Shown: piece after piece, positions 28,027 through 36,492 of the stretch
How positions within the stretch are numbered: the first letter of the stretch is position 1
How the letters are laid out: each line of letters opens with the position of its first letter
NCBI RefSeq assembly: GCF_003076275.1
Contig: NZ_CP029064.1
Coordinates: 1,808,501-1,872,500, forward strand
Reading direction: 5' to 3'
DNA from: Microbulbifer sp. A4B17
GTDB lineage: Bacteria > Pseudomonadota > Gammaproteobacteria > Pseudomonadales > Cellvibrionaceae
DNA length: 64,000 bases
The notes under the pieces: generated by a model
The model's input: the letters and a program-made list of their open reading frames with translations, nothing else
What the model was told of the DNA's origin: nothing
Database searches by the model: none
Translations under genes and position numbers: made by a program

Positions 28027-28836
28027 ATGATGAACTTGAAGAAGACGCTTTTTGCCCCGTTGTTGGTAATGCTCGCCACAGTTGCTACGTATTGCGCCAA
28101 TACCCAGGCTGAAGAAATGGAAACCAAGCGTTTTGATGTGAAAGGATTCAATCAGGTGTCACTTAAAGGAAGTTCTCACCTGAAGTTGATTCAAGGCGAC
28201 AGTTTTGAAGTGGTAGCTGTTGGGCCAGTCAGCACAATGCCTTACGTCAAAGTTGAGGTAAAAGGGCAAAGGCTGGAGCTATCGGTCGAGGAGAATACAC
28301 AGAATCTTTTTGGGTTTGTCACCATCTCCCGAGGGCAGGGTGGTGAAGTCAACTTTACAGTGACTATGCCCGAGATTGAGTCACTAAAAGTGACGGGTTC
28401 AGGTGAGGCCAGATCCTCCAGTATTGAGAGTGAAGATCTGACTCTGGGGGTGACAGGCTCAGGGGTGATTAATATTGACAAGGCCGCATCAGAAAATTTG
28501 AAGGCTTATGTTACTGGCTCTGGCGACCTGTTTCTCAATAAGGCATTGACCGTTAGCGGAGAGGTTGCAGTCACTGGTTCCGGCGACATGAAGATAAGCA
28601 GCATAACCGGTGAGAGCTTGAAAGCGGAGATTCAAGGTTCAGGTGATTTGTTGGTTGGCGGGCGAGTTGCCGATGTGAACGTTCGCATTATGGGATCTGG
28701 TGATTTTATAGGCCGTAGCCTGCGCTCGGACAATGCCGAGGGTTCAATCATGGGATCTGGCGATATCGTCTTGAAACGGCCGGGAAGTGACTCCTTCTCG
28801 ATAATGGGATCTGGGGACGTCGCATTAGTCGATTAA
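28027..28836 (+). CDS. Exported DUF2807 (GIN domain) protein
   Basis: A 269-residue exported protein with an N-terminal signal (about 1-28, ending near NTQA/EE). The rest matches the GIN domain family (DUF2807), a right-handed beta-helix-like fold: FDVKGFNQVSLKGSSHLKL, then repeated strand turns of the type VTGSG, QGSG and IMGSGD about every 18-20 residues through to the end. The family is exported or surface-exposed with unknown function. A hairpin (28867-28893) with two G-U pairs lies after the stop, without a U-tail. It is not obviously linked to ycjX. Confidence 0.85.
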   Translation: MMNLKKTLFAPLLVMLATVATYCANTQAEEMETKRFDVKGFNQVSLKGSSHLKLIQGDSFEVVAVGPVSTMPYVKVEVKGQRLELSVEENTQNLFGFVTISRGQGGEVNFTVTMPEIESLKVTGSGEARSSSIESEDLTLGVTGSGVINIDKAASENLKAYVTGSGDLFLNKALTVSGEVAVTGSGDMKISSITGESLKAEIQGSGDLLVGGRVADVNVRIMGSGDFIGRSLRSDNAEGSIMGSGDIVLKRPGSDSFSIMGSGDVALVD

Positions 28837-28963
28837 GCGGTGGCATCATAGCCCCGGTTCAATTATGGCGCATGGCTTCTAAGGCTGTGCGCCCATTTCG
28901 TCTAGGGGAGACTCTGGCATATCTTTCATCCCCACTATTCCCATTTCCGGAAGTTATCTTTAT

Positions 28964-30433
28964 ATGGAACCCAAATTGACAGAGTGTGTGTCGATGGAAC
29001 ACGAGGACTCTGTGCATACTGAGAGTCAATCCCGTCCACGTTTAAAAGAAAAGTTGCGCCGTTGGGGCCGAGAGGCCCAGGATAAATCTCATTGGGCAAC
29101 AGAGCGTCTATTGGACCGACGCATCTGCATCGGTATCACTGGGCTCAGTGGCGCCGGCAAATCCACGTTTCTTACCAGTCTGATTTACCAACTCAGCAAC
29201 CCAGAAAAATCCCAGTTACCCGGTTTTGCTCCAGCACTCAATGGCGATTTGCTGGGCGCTGAGCTGAAACCGGCACTGGATTCTGGCCTGAACCCGTTTG
29301 ACTATGAAACCTGCCTGTCGGCGCTTATGGCTGAGCTGCCCAGCTGGCCTCAAAGTACCCGAGAAGCTTCGGCGATGGAGTTGCACATCCATTTGCGCAG
29401 TCGGCGTCGCTTCCGAAAGGCCGGAAGAAAGACGTTGGTAGTAGAGTTACGTGACTACCCTGGCGAGTGGTTGATGGACCTGCCACTGCTGCGTATGGAC
29501 TATGCGGAATGGTGTCGTCATCAAACACATTTACTCTCCACTGATGCGCGCTCAAAGCTTGCTCCTGAGTTGGCAGCTCAGCTGGCGGCATTGTCACCGC
29601 AGGCGAGTGCAGATGAAGTTGATCTGGATGAATTATGGGTGGGATACCGTCGATTTCTCCTGAATTGTCGAGCCAGGTTCAACCTCAGTTACTTGCAACC
29701 TGGCAGAGCGCTTTTGGATGAAGAGGCATATGGAGTAGTGCCACTTCTCGATTTGCGTGGACTAGATCCTGCACAGTTAGCCGCATTGCCGGAGAGTAGC
29801 GTTTTTAAGATCTTGCAGGCGCGGTACGATCGCTACGTAAAAAATCAGGTGAGGCCTTTCGTCGACAGCCATTTTCGGCACCTCGATCGACAGCTGGTAC
29901 TGGTTGATATGATTGGCGCCCTATTTGCTGGTGAGCAGTCCCTGGAAGATATGCGCCTGGCATTCACTCATCTTGCCGATACTTTTCGCTATGGTGAGTC
30001 AGGAGTTATCAGCAAACTTTGGCGCCCCAAAGTTAATCGACTCCTCTTTGCTGCCACAAAAGTGGATCAGGTGCTTGCCGCCGATCACGATGCCCTGAGA
30101 CAACTTCTTGGACAACAATTGCAACAGGCTTTCTCCGACGCCCGCCACCGAGGTTTACCGGTGTTTAGCGAGGCGATCGCGGCGGTGCGCTGCTCCAGAG
30201 AGGGGCAGAGGAATGGAAGGAGGATGCTGATGGGGTACGATTTGCAGGGTCAATATTTAGGCTTTGAAAATGCGGAGATCTTTTCCCAGCTCCCCTATGA
30301 GGACCAGGGCTGGAGCCACTATGCCGGTGCCGCACCGCCACAGTTAAGGCCGCCAGTGGGAATGCAGGCAGGACATATTCCGCACATTCGAGTGGATGCC
30401 CTTTTGAATCTTCTGCTGGGAGATAAGGTTTGA
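28964..30433 (+). CDS. ycjX: YcjX-family P-loop GTPase/ATPase
   Basis: A 489-residue protein of the YcjX/DUF463 family. The P-loop GLSGAGKS is at residues 60-67, and the family continues with TLVVELRDYPGEWLMDLPLL (a switch-like region), FVDSHFRHLDRQLVLVDMIGALFAG and TKVDQVLAADHD. YcjX and YcjF usually accompany the phage-shock system; no pspA is in this window. A second in-frame ATG (28994) is possible. Its stop overlaps the start of ycjF by 4 bases (TTGA), showing translational coupling. Cytosolic; molecular role not established. Confidence 0.9.
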   Translation: MEPKLTECVSMEHEDSVHTESQSRPRLKEKLRRWGREAQDKSHWATERLLDRRICIGITGLSGAGKSTFLTSLIYQLSNPEKSQLPGFAPALNGDLLGAELKPALDSGLNPFDYETCLSALMAELPSWPQSTREASAMELHIHLRSRRRFRKAGRKTLVVELRDYPGEWLMDLPLLRMDYAEWCRHQTHLLSTDARSKLAPELAAQLAALSPQASADEVDLDELWVGYRRFLLNCRARFNLSYLQPGRALLDEEAYGVVPLLDLRGLDPAQLAALPESSVFKILQARYDRYVKNQVRPFVDSHFRHLDRQLVLVDMIGALFAGEQSLEDMRLAFTHLADTFRYGESGVISKLWRPKVNRLLFAATKVDQVLAADHDALRQLLGQQLQQAFSDARHRGLPVFSEAIAAVRCSREGQRNGRRMLMGYDLQGQYLGFENAEIFSQLPYEDQGWSHYAGAAPPQLRPPVGMQAGHIPHIRVDALLNLLLGDKV

Positions 30434-31554
30434 TTAACAGTGAGAAAAGTACCGCACATCGACGTGAGACCCGTATTGAGTCGTTGGATGAGCCGGGACA
30501 GGAAGCTCCACACAGAGATACCACCTGGGTGGAATCACTCGCAGATGAGTCGGTAGAGATACCCAGATCAATTACTACGGGAGAGTCACTTCCTGACAGG
30601 ATCGCTTTCTCAGAGTTGCGCTTACCCTCTTTCCGTTTTAAGTGGTTGAAGCCTGCGCTTCTCTCTGCGCTTGCGGTTGTAGTAGCCGTGATTGCATGGG
30701 AGTTTCACGGCTTCTATCAATGGGCGGCCGAAAAACACTGGGGACTGGGCGTTTTAGTCGGCATTTTGATGGCGAGCTTATTCGGGATTATAGCCAGTTC
30801 CGTGTGGGAGTTTTTCCGAGCTGGGCGTCCGCTGGGTAAGCTTGAGAAAACTCAGACACTGGCTATAGAAGTTCGGGATTGCCGAGGCCACCAAGAGGCG
30901 CAAGTGTTCAGACGCAATTTACAGGAACATTTTGCCGGTAAGCCCCAAGGCGTACTTCTCAATCGGGTTCTGGATGAGGCGGCGGACTACTACGATAGCA
31001 GTGAGCTGTTACAGCATTTGGAGGTCACCTTCTTAAATGCCCTTGACCAGGAGGCCCTAAGAAGAGTTGTACGACATTCAACCAGCACCGGCGCTCTGGT
31101 GGGGCTGAGCCCCTTTGCCAGCATCGATATTCTGGTTGCGTTGAGACAGTCGTTGCGAATGATTGATGATATTGCACAGATCTATGGTGTGAGACCGTCG
31201 GTGGTCGTGAGGTGGCGCCTGTTCAAAAGAGTTTTGTCATTGGTTGCTTACAGCGGTGCCAGCGAATATGCAATCAGTGAAATATGGCCGGAACTGGTTG
31301 GTGATAGCATGCTCAGCACAGTTTCTGTGCGCTTGGGGCAGGGGGTAGGTGCGAGCTTATTTGTTGCTCGTATTGGCCTGGCAACCATGCAAACTTGCCG
31401 GCCCATTCCTTTTACCGAAAAGCAGCGGCCGCGCTTGCGAACAGTTATGGCTCGGATTGGCGGTGGCCTTAAAGAGAAAATGCCTGAGTTATTTTCTATG
31501 GTTGGACTTAGTCAGCGCAAAGAAGGTAAGGTCCGCAGGGCGGATACCGAATAG
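30430..31554 (+). CDS. ycjF: YcjF-family (DUF697) inner-membrane protein
   Basis: A 374-residue protein with two membrane helices in residues about 75-125 and a C-terminal DUF697 domain (GALVGLSPFASIDILVALRQSLRMI, then AQIYGVRP and SEYAISEIWPELVGDS). It pairs with YcjX. Translation starts at TTG, with GGAGATAAGG just upstream, and overlaps the ycjX stop by 4 bases; no later start gives the family N terminus. The two proteins probably act together in envelope stress, as inferred from association with Psp in other bacteria. Confidence 0.85.
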   Translation: MINSEKSTAHRRETRIESLDEPGQEAPHRDTTWVESLADESVEIPRSITTGESLPDRIAFSELRLPSFRFKWLKPALLSALAVVVAVIAWEFHGFYQWAAEKHWGLGVLVGILMASLFGIIASSVWEFFRAGRPLGKLEKTQTLAIEVRDCRGHQEAQVFRRNLQEHFAGKPQGVLLNRVLDEAADYYDSSELLQHLEVTFLNALDQEALRRVVRHSTSTGALVGLSPFASIDILVALRQSLRMIDDIAQIYGVRPSVVVRWRLFKRVLSLVAYSGASEYAISEIWPELVGDSMLSTVSVRLGQGVGASLFVARIGLATMQTCRPIPFTEKQRPRLRTVMARIGGGLKEKMPELFSMVGLSQRKEGKVRRADTE

Positions 31555-31593
31555 CCTTTGGGTTGATAGGTGCTTATTTGGCTTTCGAATTGA

Positions 31594-31615
31594 GAGGGGC
31601 AGGAGTCTGCCCTCC
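31594..31615. terminator. Weak hairpin between ycjF and a convergent gene
   Basis: GGGCAG (31597-31602) pairs with CTGCCC (31607-31612) with loop GAGT, between convergent stops. No T-run follows, so it is at best a weak terminator. Confidence 0.35.
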
Positions 31616-31627
31616 CATGCCAGAGGC

Positions 31628-32140
31628 TTATTGAAACTGTTTTTTCATCAACATGCGTGTGTGATGTCGGTCAACCAGTTGGGCCAGGGTCTCATAGCGG
31701 CGCTGTATGAAAGGAGCGGGGTTGTTATTTCCCGATTCATCCCGATATTCAACTCCAGACCGAACGTGTTGGAGTTCCTTGGCCAATTCTTTAATAGCGG
31801 TAAAGATTTTCTGTGTATCGTCTTCGCTGTGAAATACCGAGCTTTGTGTGGTGTCCGTCAAGTAGTCATTACACTCACTCAACCAGTCTAATCTCTGCTC
31901 CAGAAACTGTATCGTATTGCGAATTCCCCCGGTGTATTCGGGGTTGAAGTTGTGGTTGATATACTTGTCGAGGCTGCGCATGCCTGAGCCGACAAACTGT
32001 TCTACCACATCGCCGCAGTATTTTTCTGACAGGTAAGAAGGGTGAGACTTTGCGCTGCTTAAATTGCTGATGAGCAGTAGACAGGTAAGCAATAGGGCGC
32101 GCTGCATCACTGCAATTGGGTATTTCATATTATTGCCCAT
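31628..32140 (-). CDS. Exported hypothetical protein
   Basis: A 170-residue protein with a signal peptide (hydrophobic residues about 13-30, likely cleavage after LSSA). The mature part has two cysteines (KYCGDVV and SECNDYL) that could form a disulfide, and is mostly alpha-helical and charged. I recognise no domain. The ATG at 32140 has AAGAG about 10 bases upstream; an in-frame ATG at 32128 is the alternative. A perfect CRP-type site lies about 82 bases upstream in the shared region with gor. Periplasmic location is inferred; function unknown. Confidence 0.7.
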   Translation of the reverse strand: MGNNMKYPIAVMQRALLLTCLLLISNLSSAKSHPSYLSEKYCGDVVEQFVGSGMRSLDKYINHNFNPEYTGGIRNTIQFLEQRLDWLSECNDYLTDTTQSSVFHSEDDTQKIFTAIKELAKELQHVRSGVEYRDESGNNNPAPFIQRRYETLAQLVDRHHTRMLMKKQFQ

Positions 32141-32221
32141 AGGTTTTGCTCTTATTAGTGGCTGTTATTTTATCCGCCTAAGGTTTTTTTGTTGTGCAAT
32201 TTCCTTGGGCGGGCTGATATC

Positions 32222-32237
32222 TGTGACAGCGGTCACA
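32222..32237. promoter_or_regulatory. CRP/Vfr-type binding site
   Basis: TGTGA (32222-32226), CAGCGG, TCACA (32233-32237): an exact match to the CRP consensus TGTGA-N6-TCACA, with flanking dyad symmetry (GATAT before, ATATC after). It lies between the divergent exported-protein gene (start 32140) and gor (start 32371). Which gene it serves is not known. Confidence 0.65.
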
Positions 32238-32370
32238 TGAATATCCAATGCGAAGTCAAGTGTCAATGATTATTAAGTAAGAATTGTCAGCTTGAAATGG
32301 TTGTTCACTTTGAACTTGATGTTAGGCTGTTTAAAAGTTATTCGAAAACATAACTGAGTGGGAGTTTATT

Positions 32371-33729
32371 TTGGCTGAGTATGATTTTGATCTGTTTGTC
32401 ATCGGGGCGGGTTCTGGCGGCGTACGTGCAGGCAGAATGGCCGCTGCGCAAGGTATGAAGGTTGCGGTTGCTGAAGATCGTTATATGGGTGGAACCTGCG
32501 TAAATGTAGGCTGTGTTCCCAAAAAACTCTTTGTGTATGCGAGCGGTTATCCGTCAGATTTTTCAGATGCCCGTGCCTATGGTTGGAATAGCGGGGAAGT
32601 CGAGTTTGATTGGCCGACCTTGCGGGACAACAACGCGAAAGAAATCGGTCGGCTCAATGGAATCTATCGCAATCTGCTGGAAACCTCTGGTGTGGAAATT
32701 CTGGACGGGAGGGCCAGCATCAAGGGGCCCCATAGTGTTGTTGTTAACGGTAAAGAAATTACCGCAGAGCGCATTTTAGTAGCGACTGGGGGCTGGCCAT
32801 TTGTCCCAGATATCCCCGGCCGAGAATTTGCGCTGACGTCTAACGAAGTTTTCTCAATGGAAACTTTTCCCCAACGAGTTTTGGTTGTTGGTGGTGGCTA
32901 TATAGCTGTCGAGTTTGCAGGCATCTTTGCGGGCCTGGGAGCGGATGTGCACCTCTCCTATCGGCGGGATTTATTCTTGCGGGGTTTCGATCGTGACATT
33001 CGCACTTTTGTTCGCGACGAAATGCTGAAGAAAAATATCGACCTTAAGTTTAATCACAGCATTGTATCTATTGAGAAGCTCCAGGATGGTAGCTTGCTGG
33101 CTCACGCCAGTGATGGTTCCAGTATTAATGTAGATATGGTCCTCTATGCGACTGGGCGAGCCGCCAATACCAAGGGTTTGGGTTTGGAAGAGTTAGGGGT
33201 TGTATTGCACAGGGATGGAACAATCTCTGTCGATGACAATTTCAGGACCAGTGTACAGTCAATTTATGCTCTGGGGGATGTAACCGGTGAGCCCCAACTT
33301 ACTCCTGTCGCGCTGGCAGAGGCTATGGCTTTGGTGAAGCATTGGCGTACAGGAGAAACGGCTGAAATTGACTATAACAATATTCCGACCGCGGTTTTCT
33401 GTCAGCCGAATATCGGTACTGTGGGGCTGTCAGAAGAGGAGGCGCGGGACTCGGGCCTTGACGTCAATATTTATAAGTCTGAATTCAGGCCTATGCGTCA
33501 TACGGTGAGTGGCAATACAGAGCGGACGCTGATGAAGCTGGTTGTAGATGCCTCTAGTGACAAGGTGATTGGGGTGCATATGGTCGGAGATGACGCGGGG
33601 GAGATTATTCAGGGTATGGCTGTTGCTCTGAAGGCGGGGGCAACCAAAAGGACCTTTGATTCAACGATCGGTATCCATCCAACCGCCGCTGAGGAGTTTG
33701 TAACAATGAGGACCCCGGTTGAGGGTTAG
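32371..33729 (+). CDS. gor: Glutathione-disulfide reductase
   Basis: Gor (452 aa) reduces oxidised glutathione with NADPH. The FAD motif is [16 protein letters not shown]; the redox-active disulfide is [13 protein letters not shown] (C43 and C48); the NADPH motif is [19 protein letters not shown] followed by arginines ([11 protein letters not shown]); the second FAD motif is [16 protein letters not shown]; and the catalytic histidine is in [10 protein letters not shown]. The Arg residues after the GGGYIAVE motif fit NADPH over NADH. The start is TTG at 32371, with GGGAG 6 bases upstream, giving the standard N terminus. Terminator at 33776-33805. Confidence 0.94.
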   Translation: MAEYDFDLFVIGAGSGGVRAGRMAAAQGMKVAVAEDRYMGGTCVNVGCVPKKLFVYASGYPSDFSDARAYGWNSGEVEFDWPTLRDNNAKEIGRLNGIYRNLLETSGVEILDGRASIKGPHSVVVNGKEITAERILVATGGWPFVPDIPGREFALTSNEVFSMETFPQRVLVVGGGYIAVEFAGIFAGLGADVHLSYRRDLFLRGFDRDIRTFVRDEMLKKNIDLKFNHSIVSIEKLQDGSLLAHASDGSSINVDMVLYATGRAANTKGLGLEELGVVLHRDGTISVDDNFRTSVQSIYALGDVTGEPQLTPVALAEAMALVKHWRTGETAEIDYNNIPTAVFCQPNIGTVGLSEEEARDSGLDVNIYKSEFRPMRHTVSGNTERTLMKLVVDASSDKVIGVHMVGDDAGEIIQGMAVALKAGATKRTFDSTIGIHPTAAEEFVTMRTPVEG

Positions 33730-33775
33730 GTGCCTCTACTACCATGGCAAAATGGTCCTGTAGCGGTTAAGAAAT

Positions 33776-33805
33776 AAAAAAGGCGGCAGGAATGCCGCCT
33801 TTTTT
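33776..33805. terminator. Bidirectional terminator between gor and the hibernation factor gene
   Basis: AAAAAAGGCGGCA, loop GGAA, TGCCGCC followed by six T; A-run on the left and T-run on the right let it serve both convergent genes (stops at 33729 and 33820). Confidence 0.92.
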
Positions 33806-33819
33806 GTGATTAACAGTCT

Positions 33820-34176
33820 TTAACTGGGCTCTTCTACGACTTCGTGTAGGGCCTGGTGTCGCCGAGCTTTCTTGCGTTCACTGCGCTCTTTCAGGCAGCG
33901 TTCGGCGGAGGCAAATGTGTCGTTTACTGCTCGATGTATTGACTCGTTTTCACTGCTAATAGTCACGGGATTGCCACTAATTGCAAGTTCTAGGGAGGCT
34001 TTGAAGTGCCTGCCTTTGGTTTTGTGCTGATGGGGAGCTTCGAGGACTACGCGACTATGTATGATGTCGCCACAATAACGTTCCAGCTTATGTAACTTTT
34101 TAGATACGGTAGTCGCCAGAGCGGCTGACTTGTCGATGTCGCGGAACACAATGTTATCGTTAGGCGCTGATTTCAT
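33820..34176 (-). CDS. HPF/RaiA-type ribosome hibernation factor
   Basis: A 118-residue protein of the ribosome hibernation family (S30Ae/sigma-54 modulation domain). It reads FRDIDKSAALATTVSKKLHKLERYCGDIIHSRVVLE, then HFKASLELAISGNPVTISSENESIHRAVNDTF, matching RaiA/HPF patterns, with a short basic and acidic C-terminal tail instead of a long dimerisation domain. It would bind the 30S decoding region in stationary phase. The start at 34176 has GGAGG with 9 bases of spacing; a longer frame to 34206 lacks this. Rather short and divergent, so assignment to HPF or RaiA is left open. Convergent with gor. Confidence 0.78.
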   Translation of the reverse strand: MKSAPNDNIVFRDIDKSAALATTVSKKLHKLERYCGDIIHSRVVLEAPHQHKTKGRHFKASLELAISGNPVTISSENESIHRAVNDTFASAERCLKERSERKKARRHQALHEVVEEPS

Positions 34177-34656
34177 GGGCACATACCTCCGGTTAAAAGA
34201 AACCATGCAGGCCGCTTTTGCGGTTTGCTGTAAAGAAGGTAGGGCGCCCTGGTGGGAGGGTTCGAGGCTGCAGTTGAAGCGCCGAGCCGCCGGAATCGCA
34301 ACGATTGTTTGCTGACTATGCAGCTTAGGGTGTTTTACGTCCGGGTCGGGTTTCCGCTGAGTCCAGCGATCTTCTCCCTGCTATCCATAATGCTTCCGCT
34401 AAAAAAAAAATCAAGCGCTATTACAGAAAAAATTCACATAAATTTTGATGCCTGGTCACAGTAGTGACATGAAGTTATGGATTTTGAGGTTTATTGGTCA
34501 TCTGGTTGGCTCAGGTGGACGCAAGGTCATTGCCGATAGCTTGCTCCCTGCGTAAAATTGACCGCATTGCGCAGAAGCTTCACTCTGACACAGTACCTAG
34601 AGCAGCTGCGCTTCCAACATACGAAACACATCAATTCGAGAAATGGGTTCAGGACG
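34177..34656. other. Intergenic region between divergent genes
   Basis: 480 bases upstream of both the hibernation factor gene (minus) and the coiled-coil gene (plus). It contains a short dyad GTCAC-AGTA-GTGAC at 34455-34468 and an A-run at 34400-34410. A 28-codon frame from 34470 lacks a ribosome site. No other gene is supported. Confidence 0.4.
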
Positions 34657-35646
34657 ATGGCGGTAAAGCGTTGTTGCTCGCTTCTTTTAGCGGGCTTAGT
34701 AGTAATGGGTGGGGCAGTGGCACAAGCGCAGACGCCCCTCACGGCGGAGAAAAACCGTCTTGCGCGGCTGGAGCAGTCTCTCGAGAACAGGACCGTTGGT
34801 CTTGAGGATGTCGAAAATGAACTGCTGTCCTATGAATATAAGCTCGAGCAGGCTCAAAAATCTCTCGATGACCTGCGCCTGGAATACGAAGCGAGTCGCC
34901 AGGAACTCAATCAGGCGACCCGCGCTTACGAGTCAAGCCCCAACTCTGATGCTGAGCGCCGCTTAAAGAAGGCCAAGCATGCATTTGCTATGGCTGAGAG
35001 AGGAGTGGATAGCCGTTCTCGCCGCCTTGAATTCATCAAGGAAAATCATCAGCAGTTACAGCAAAAACTGCTCGAAGAAAAGCAGGCAGTTGCCGATGCC
35101 AAAGCCAAGATCTCTGCCCAGCAGGATAAGATCAGCAAAATGGTAGACGATATGCTGGCAAAGGCCGAGGCCTCAGAGAGGAGGGCTGCAATGGCGCGGG
35201 CCGCAGCTACTTCAGAGAAGCCCAAGCCCCCTAAAATCCGGGCACAGGTTGAGCCGCCGAAACGTGAAGAGCCCGCTAAAGTGGAAGTTGCTGCCAAGCG
35301 TGAGATCGACTCGGACTTATTAGATTATGTAAGGCAGGAAACGGCGCGTCTTAACACTCTCTTGGCTGATGAGGAGAGCAATGACAGGCAAACCTTCCAC
35401 AATCTTGAGTTGCGACCAGTCGGGGGTGAAAGAGTACCCTTTGAGTTCTTAGGGGAAAATCAATATCGTCTGGTGACTACGGTTGAGTCAGGTCGCCAAA
35501 CTTATAAAATTAATACCTGGAAATTCCGCCGCACGATTCCGGCGGAAGATGATGGGGCTCGCTATGTCTTTATTTTTGATGCCCGGCGCCTCTCTCGACC
35601 AAGGCTGGTTATGTATCCTGAATATGTACTGGCAGAGCTGAACTGA
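34657..35646 (+). CDS. Exported coiled-coil protein
   Basis: A 329-residue protein with a signal peptide (KRCCSLLLAGLVVMGGAVAQA, cleavage near AQA/QTP). Residues about 25-190 are almost continuous coiled coil (Leu/Glu/Gln/Lys heptads), followed by a Pro/Lys/Glu linker (KPPKIRAQVEPPKREEPA) and a C-terminal globular region of about 100 residues with the sequence ...VPFEFLGENQYRLVTTVESG and TWKFRRTIP. I do not recognise a family. The ATG at 34657 is preceded closely by AGGACG; an in-frame codon at 34558 would destroy the signal peptide. Periplasmic or envelope-associated; function unknown. Confidence 0.7.
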   Translation: MAVKRCCSLLLAGLVVMGGAVAQAQTPLTAEKNRLARLEQSLENRTVGLEDVENELLSYEYKLEQAQKSLDDLRLEYEASRQELNQATRAYESSPNSDAERRLKKAKHAFAMAERGVDSRSRRLEFIKENHQQLQQKLLEEKQAVADAKAKISAQQDKISKMVDDMLAKAEASERRAAMARAAATSEKPKPPKIRAQVEPPKREEPAKVEVAAKREIDSDLLDYVRQETARLNTLLADEESNDRQTFHNLELRPVGGERVPFEFLGENQYRLVTTVESGRQTYKINTWKFRRTIPAEDDGARYVFIFDARRLSRPRLVMYPEYVLAELN

Positions 35647-35663
35647 TTTTTCAGCTTCACAGC

Positions 35664-35700
35664 AAAGTAAAAGGCGAGCCTCTGGCTCGCTTTTTACTTT
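35664..35700. terminator. Bidirectional hairpin terminator between convergent genes
   Basis: AAAGTAAAAGGCGAGCC (35664-35680), loop TCT, then its complement to 35700 with one G-U pair; the second arm contains TTTTT. Serves the coiled-coil gene and probably the thpR gene on the other strand. Confidence 0.85.
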
Positions 35701-35761
35701 TAGGATATTTGACATGAAGTTTTCAGAGTTATCAGTTTGATTTTACTTTTGCGCTGGATGT

Positions 35762-36346
35762 TTATTGCGGCTGCAGCGGGACTGTTTGCAGTGCTGTGTA
35801 AGAACTGCCGATAGGGCTGGGGCGGCTTTGATAAAGTGTAATATTGTTGAGTGTTAGGGGGTGGTCAAGCTCAATAGGAGAAAAACCTTGAAATTTTCTC
35901 TTGCTTCTACACAGGGTGATATGCGGGCGGTAGGAGCTGCTTTCAGTCGATATGGATAGACTCTCTATGAGATATTTAACGGATAGCTGCAGGGTCAGCA
36001 ATTGTTCCGTAGCTGCGAGTTCTGCAGCGATTAGCTGGGAGGAATTTCCGGGGAATGTGCCAAGTTTAAATAGGTTGGTTTCCAGCTCCGTGGTGCCTTG
36101 GGCTATAGAGGTCAAGCCGGTTTTTAGCGCTGGAATTATTTCAGTTGGGATTTGGCCGAGAAAGCAAAGGGTTATATGGCGGTTTTCTAGAGCTGTCCAG
36201 CGGACATTGGCAAATAATTTGGTGTTTTGCTCGCGCTTGATAAGGGTAGTTAACTTGTTTAAGTATTCTTGTGTCTTTTTATCGAGCTGGATGCCGATAA
36301 AACCTCTGAGACTAGACCTTTGAGGGTTTTTGGTAGTTTCTGGCAT
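35762..36346 (-). CDS. thpR: RNA 2',3'-cyclic phosphodiesterase ThpR
   Basis: A 194-residue 2H-phosphoesterase (LigT/ThpR). Two HxTx motifs are visible: HITLCFLGQI near residue 57 and PHITLCRSKR near 144, the paired catalytic histidines that open 2',3'-cyclic phosphates on RNA. FIGIQLD at the start and the SYTAL end match the family. No good ribosome site precedes the ATG at 36346. Divergent from hsp20, whose heat-shock promoter begins 18 bases beyond this start codon. Confidence 0.85.
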   Translation of the reverse strand: MPETTKNPQRSSLRGFIGIQLDKKTQEYLNKLTTLIKREQNTKLFANVRWTALENRHITLCFLGQIPTEIIPALKTGLTSIAQGTTELETNLFKLGTFPGNSSQLIAAELAATEQLLTLQLSVKYLIESLSISTESSSYRPHITLCRSKRKFQGFSPIELDHPLTLNNITLYQSRPSPIGSSYTALQTVPLQPQ

Positions 36347-36363
36347 AAAATTTATCTTTTACC

Positions 36364-36391
36364 CTTGAATAAAAAAATCCTGCCCGCATCT
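36364..36391 (+). promoter_or_regulatory. Sigma-32 heat-shock promoter of hsp20
   Basis: CTTGAAT (36364-36370) and CCCGCATCT (36383-36391) separated by 12 bases, close to the RpoH consensus CTTGAAA and CCCCATNT. Transcription would begin near 36398, giving a leader of about 95 bases that includes the hairpins at 36437-36488. Confidence 0.7.
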
Positions 36392-36436
36392 CTTTTATAC
36401 AGGCGGTAGCTTGATTGATAAGTGCCTCTGGAAAGC

Positions 36437-36488
36437 ATCCGGTCATTTGACGGATACACTCTTAGATATTGCTCTGAATTGAGGATAT
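36437..36488 (+). promoter_or_regulatory. ROSE-like RNA thermometer in the hsp20 leader
   Basis: The Shine-Dalgarno GAGGAT pairs with ATATTGCTC: A36466-T36470 pair with 36484-36488 (one G-U), G36471 is bulged, and CTC 36472-36474 pairs with GAG 36481-36483 across a six-base loop. The bulged G in a TTGCT motif opposite the ribosome site is the hallmark of ROSE elements. A second hairpin ATCCG/CGGAT is at 36437-36455. The ATG at 36493 is 8 bases after GAGG. Confidence 0.65.
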
Positions 36489-36492
36489 GATA

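Noticed and set aside
34470..34556. 28-codon frame between the hibernation factor and coiled-coil genes
   Set aside because: No ribosome site and no conserved-looking sequence; kept only as a possibility.
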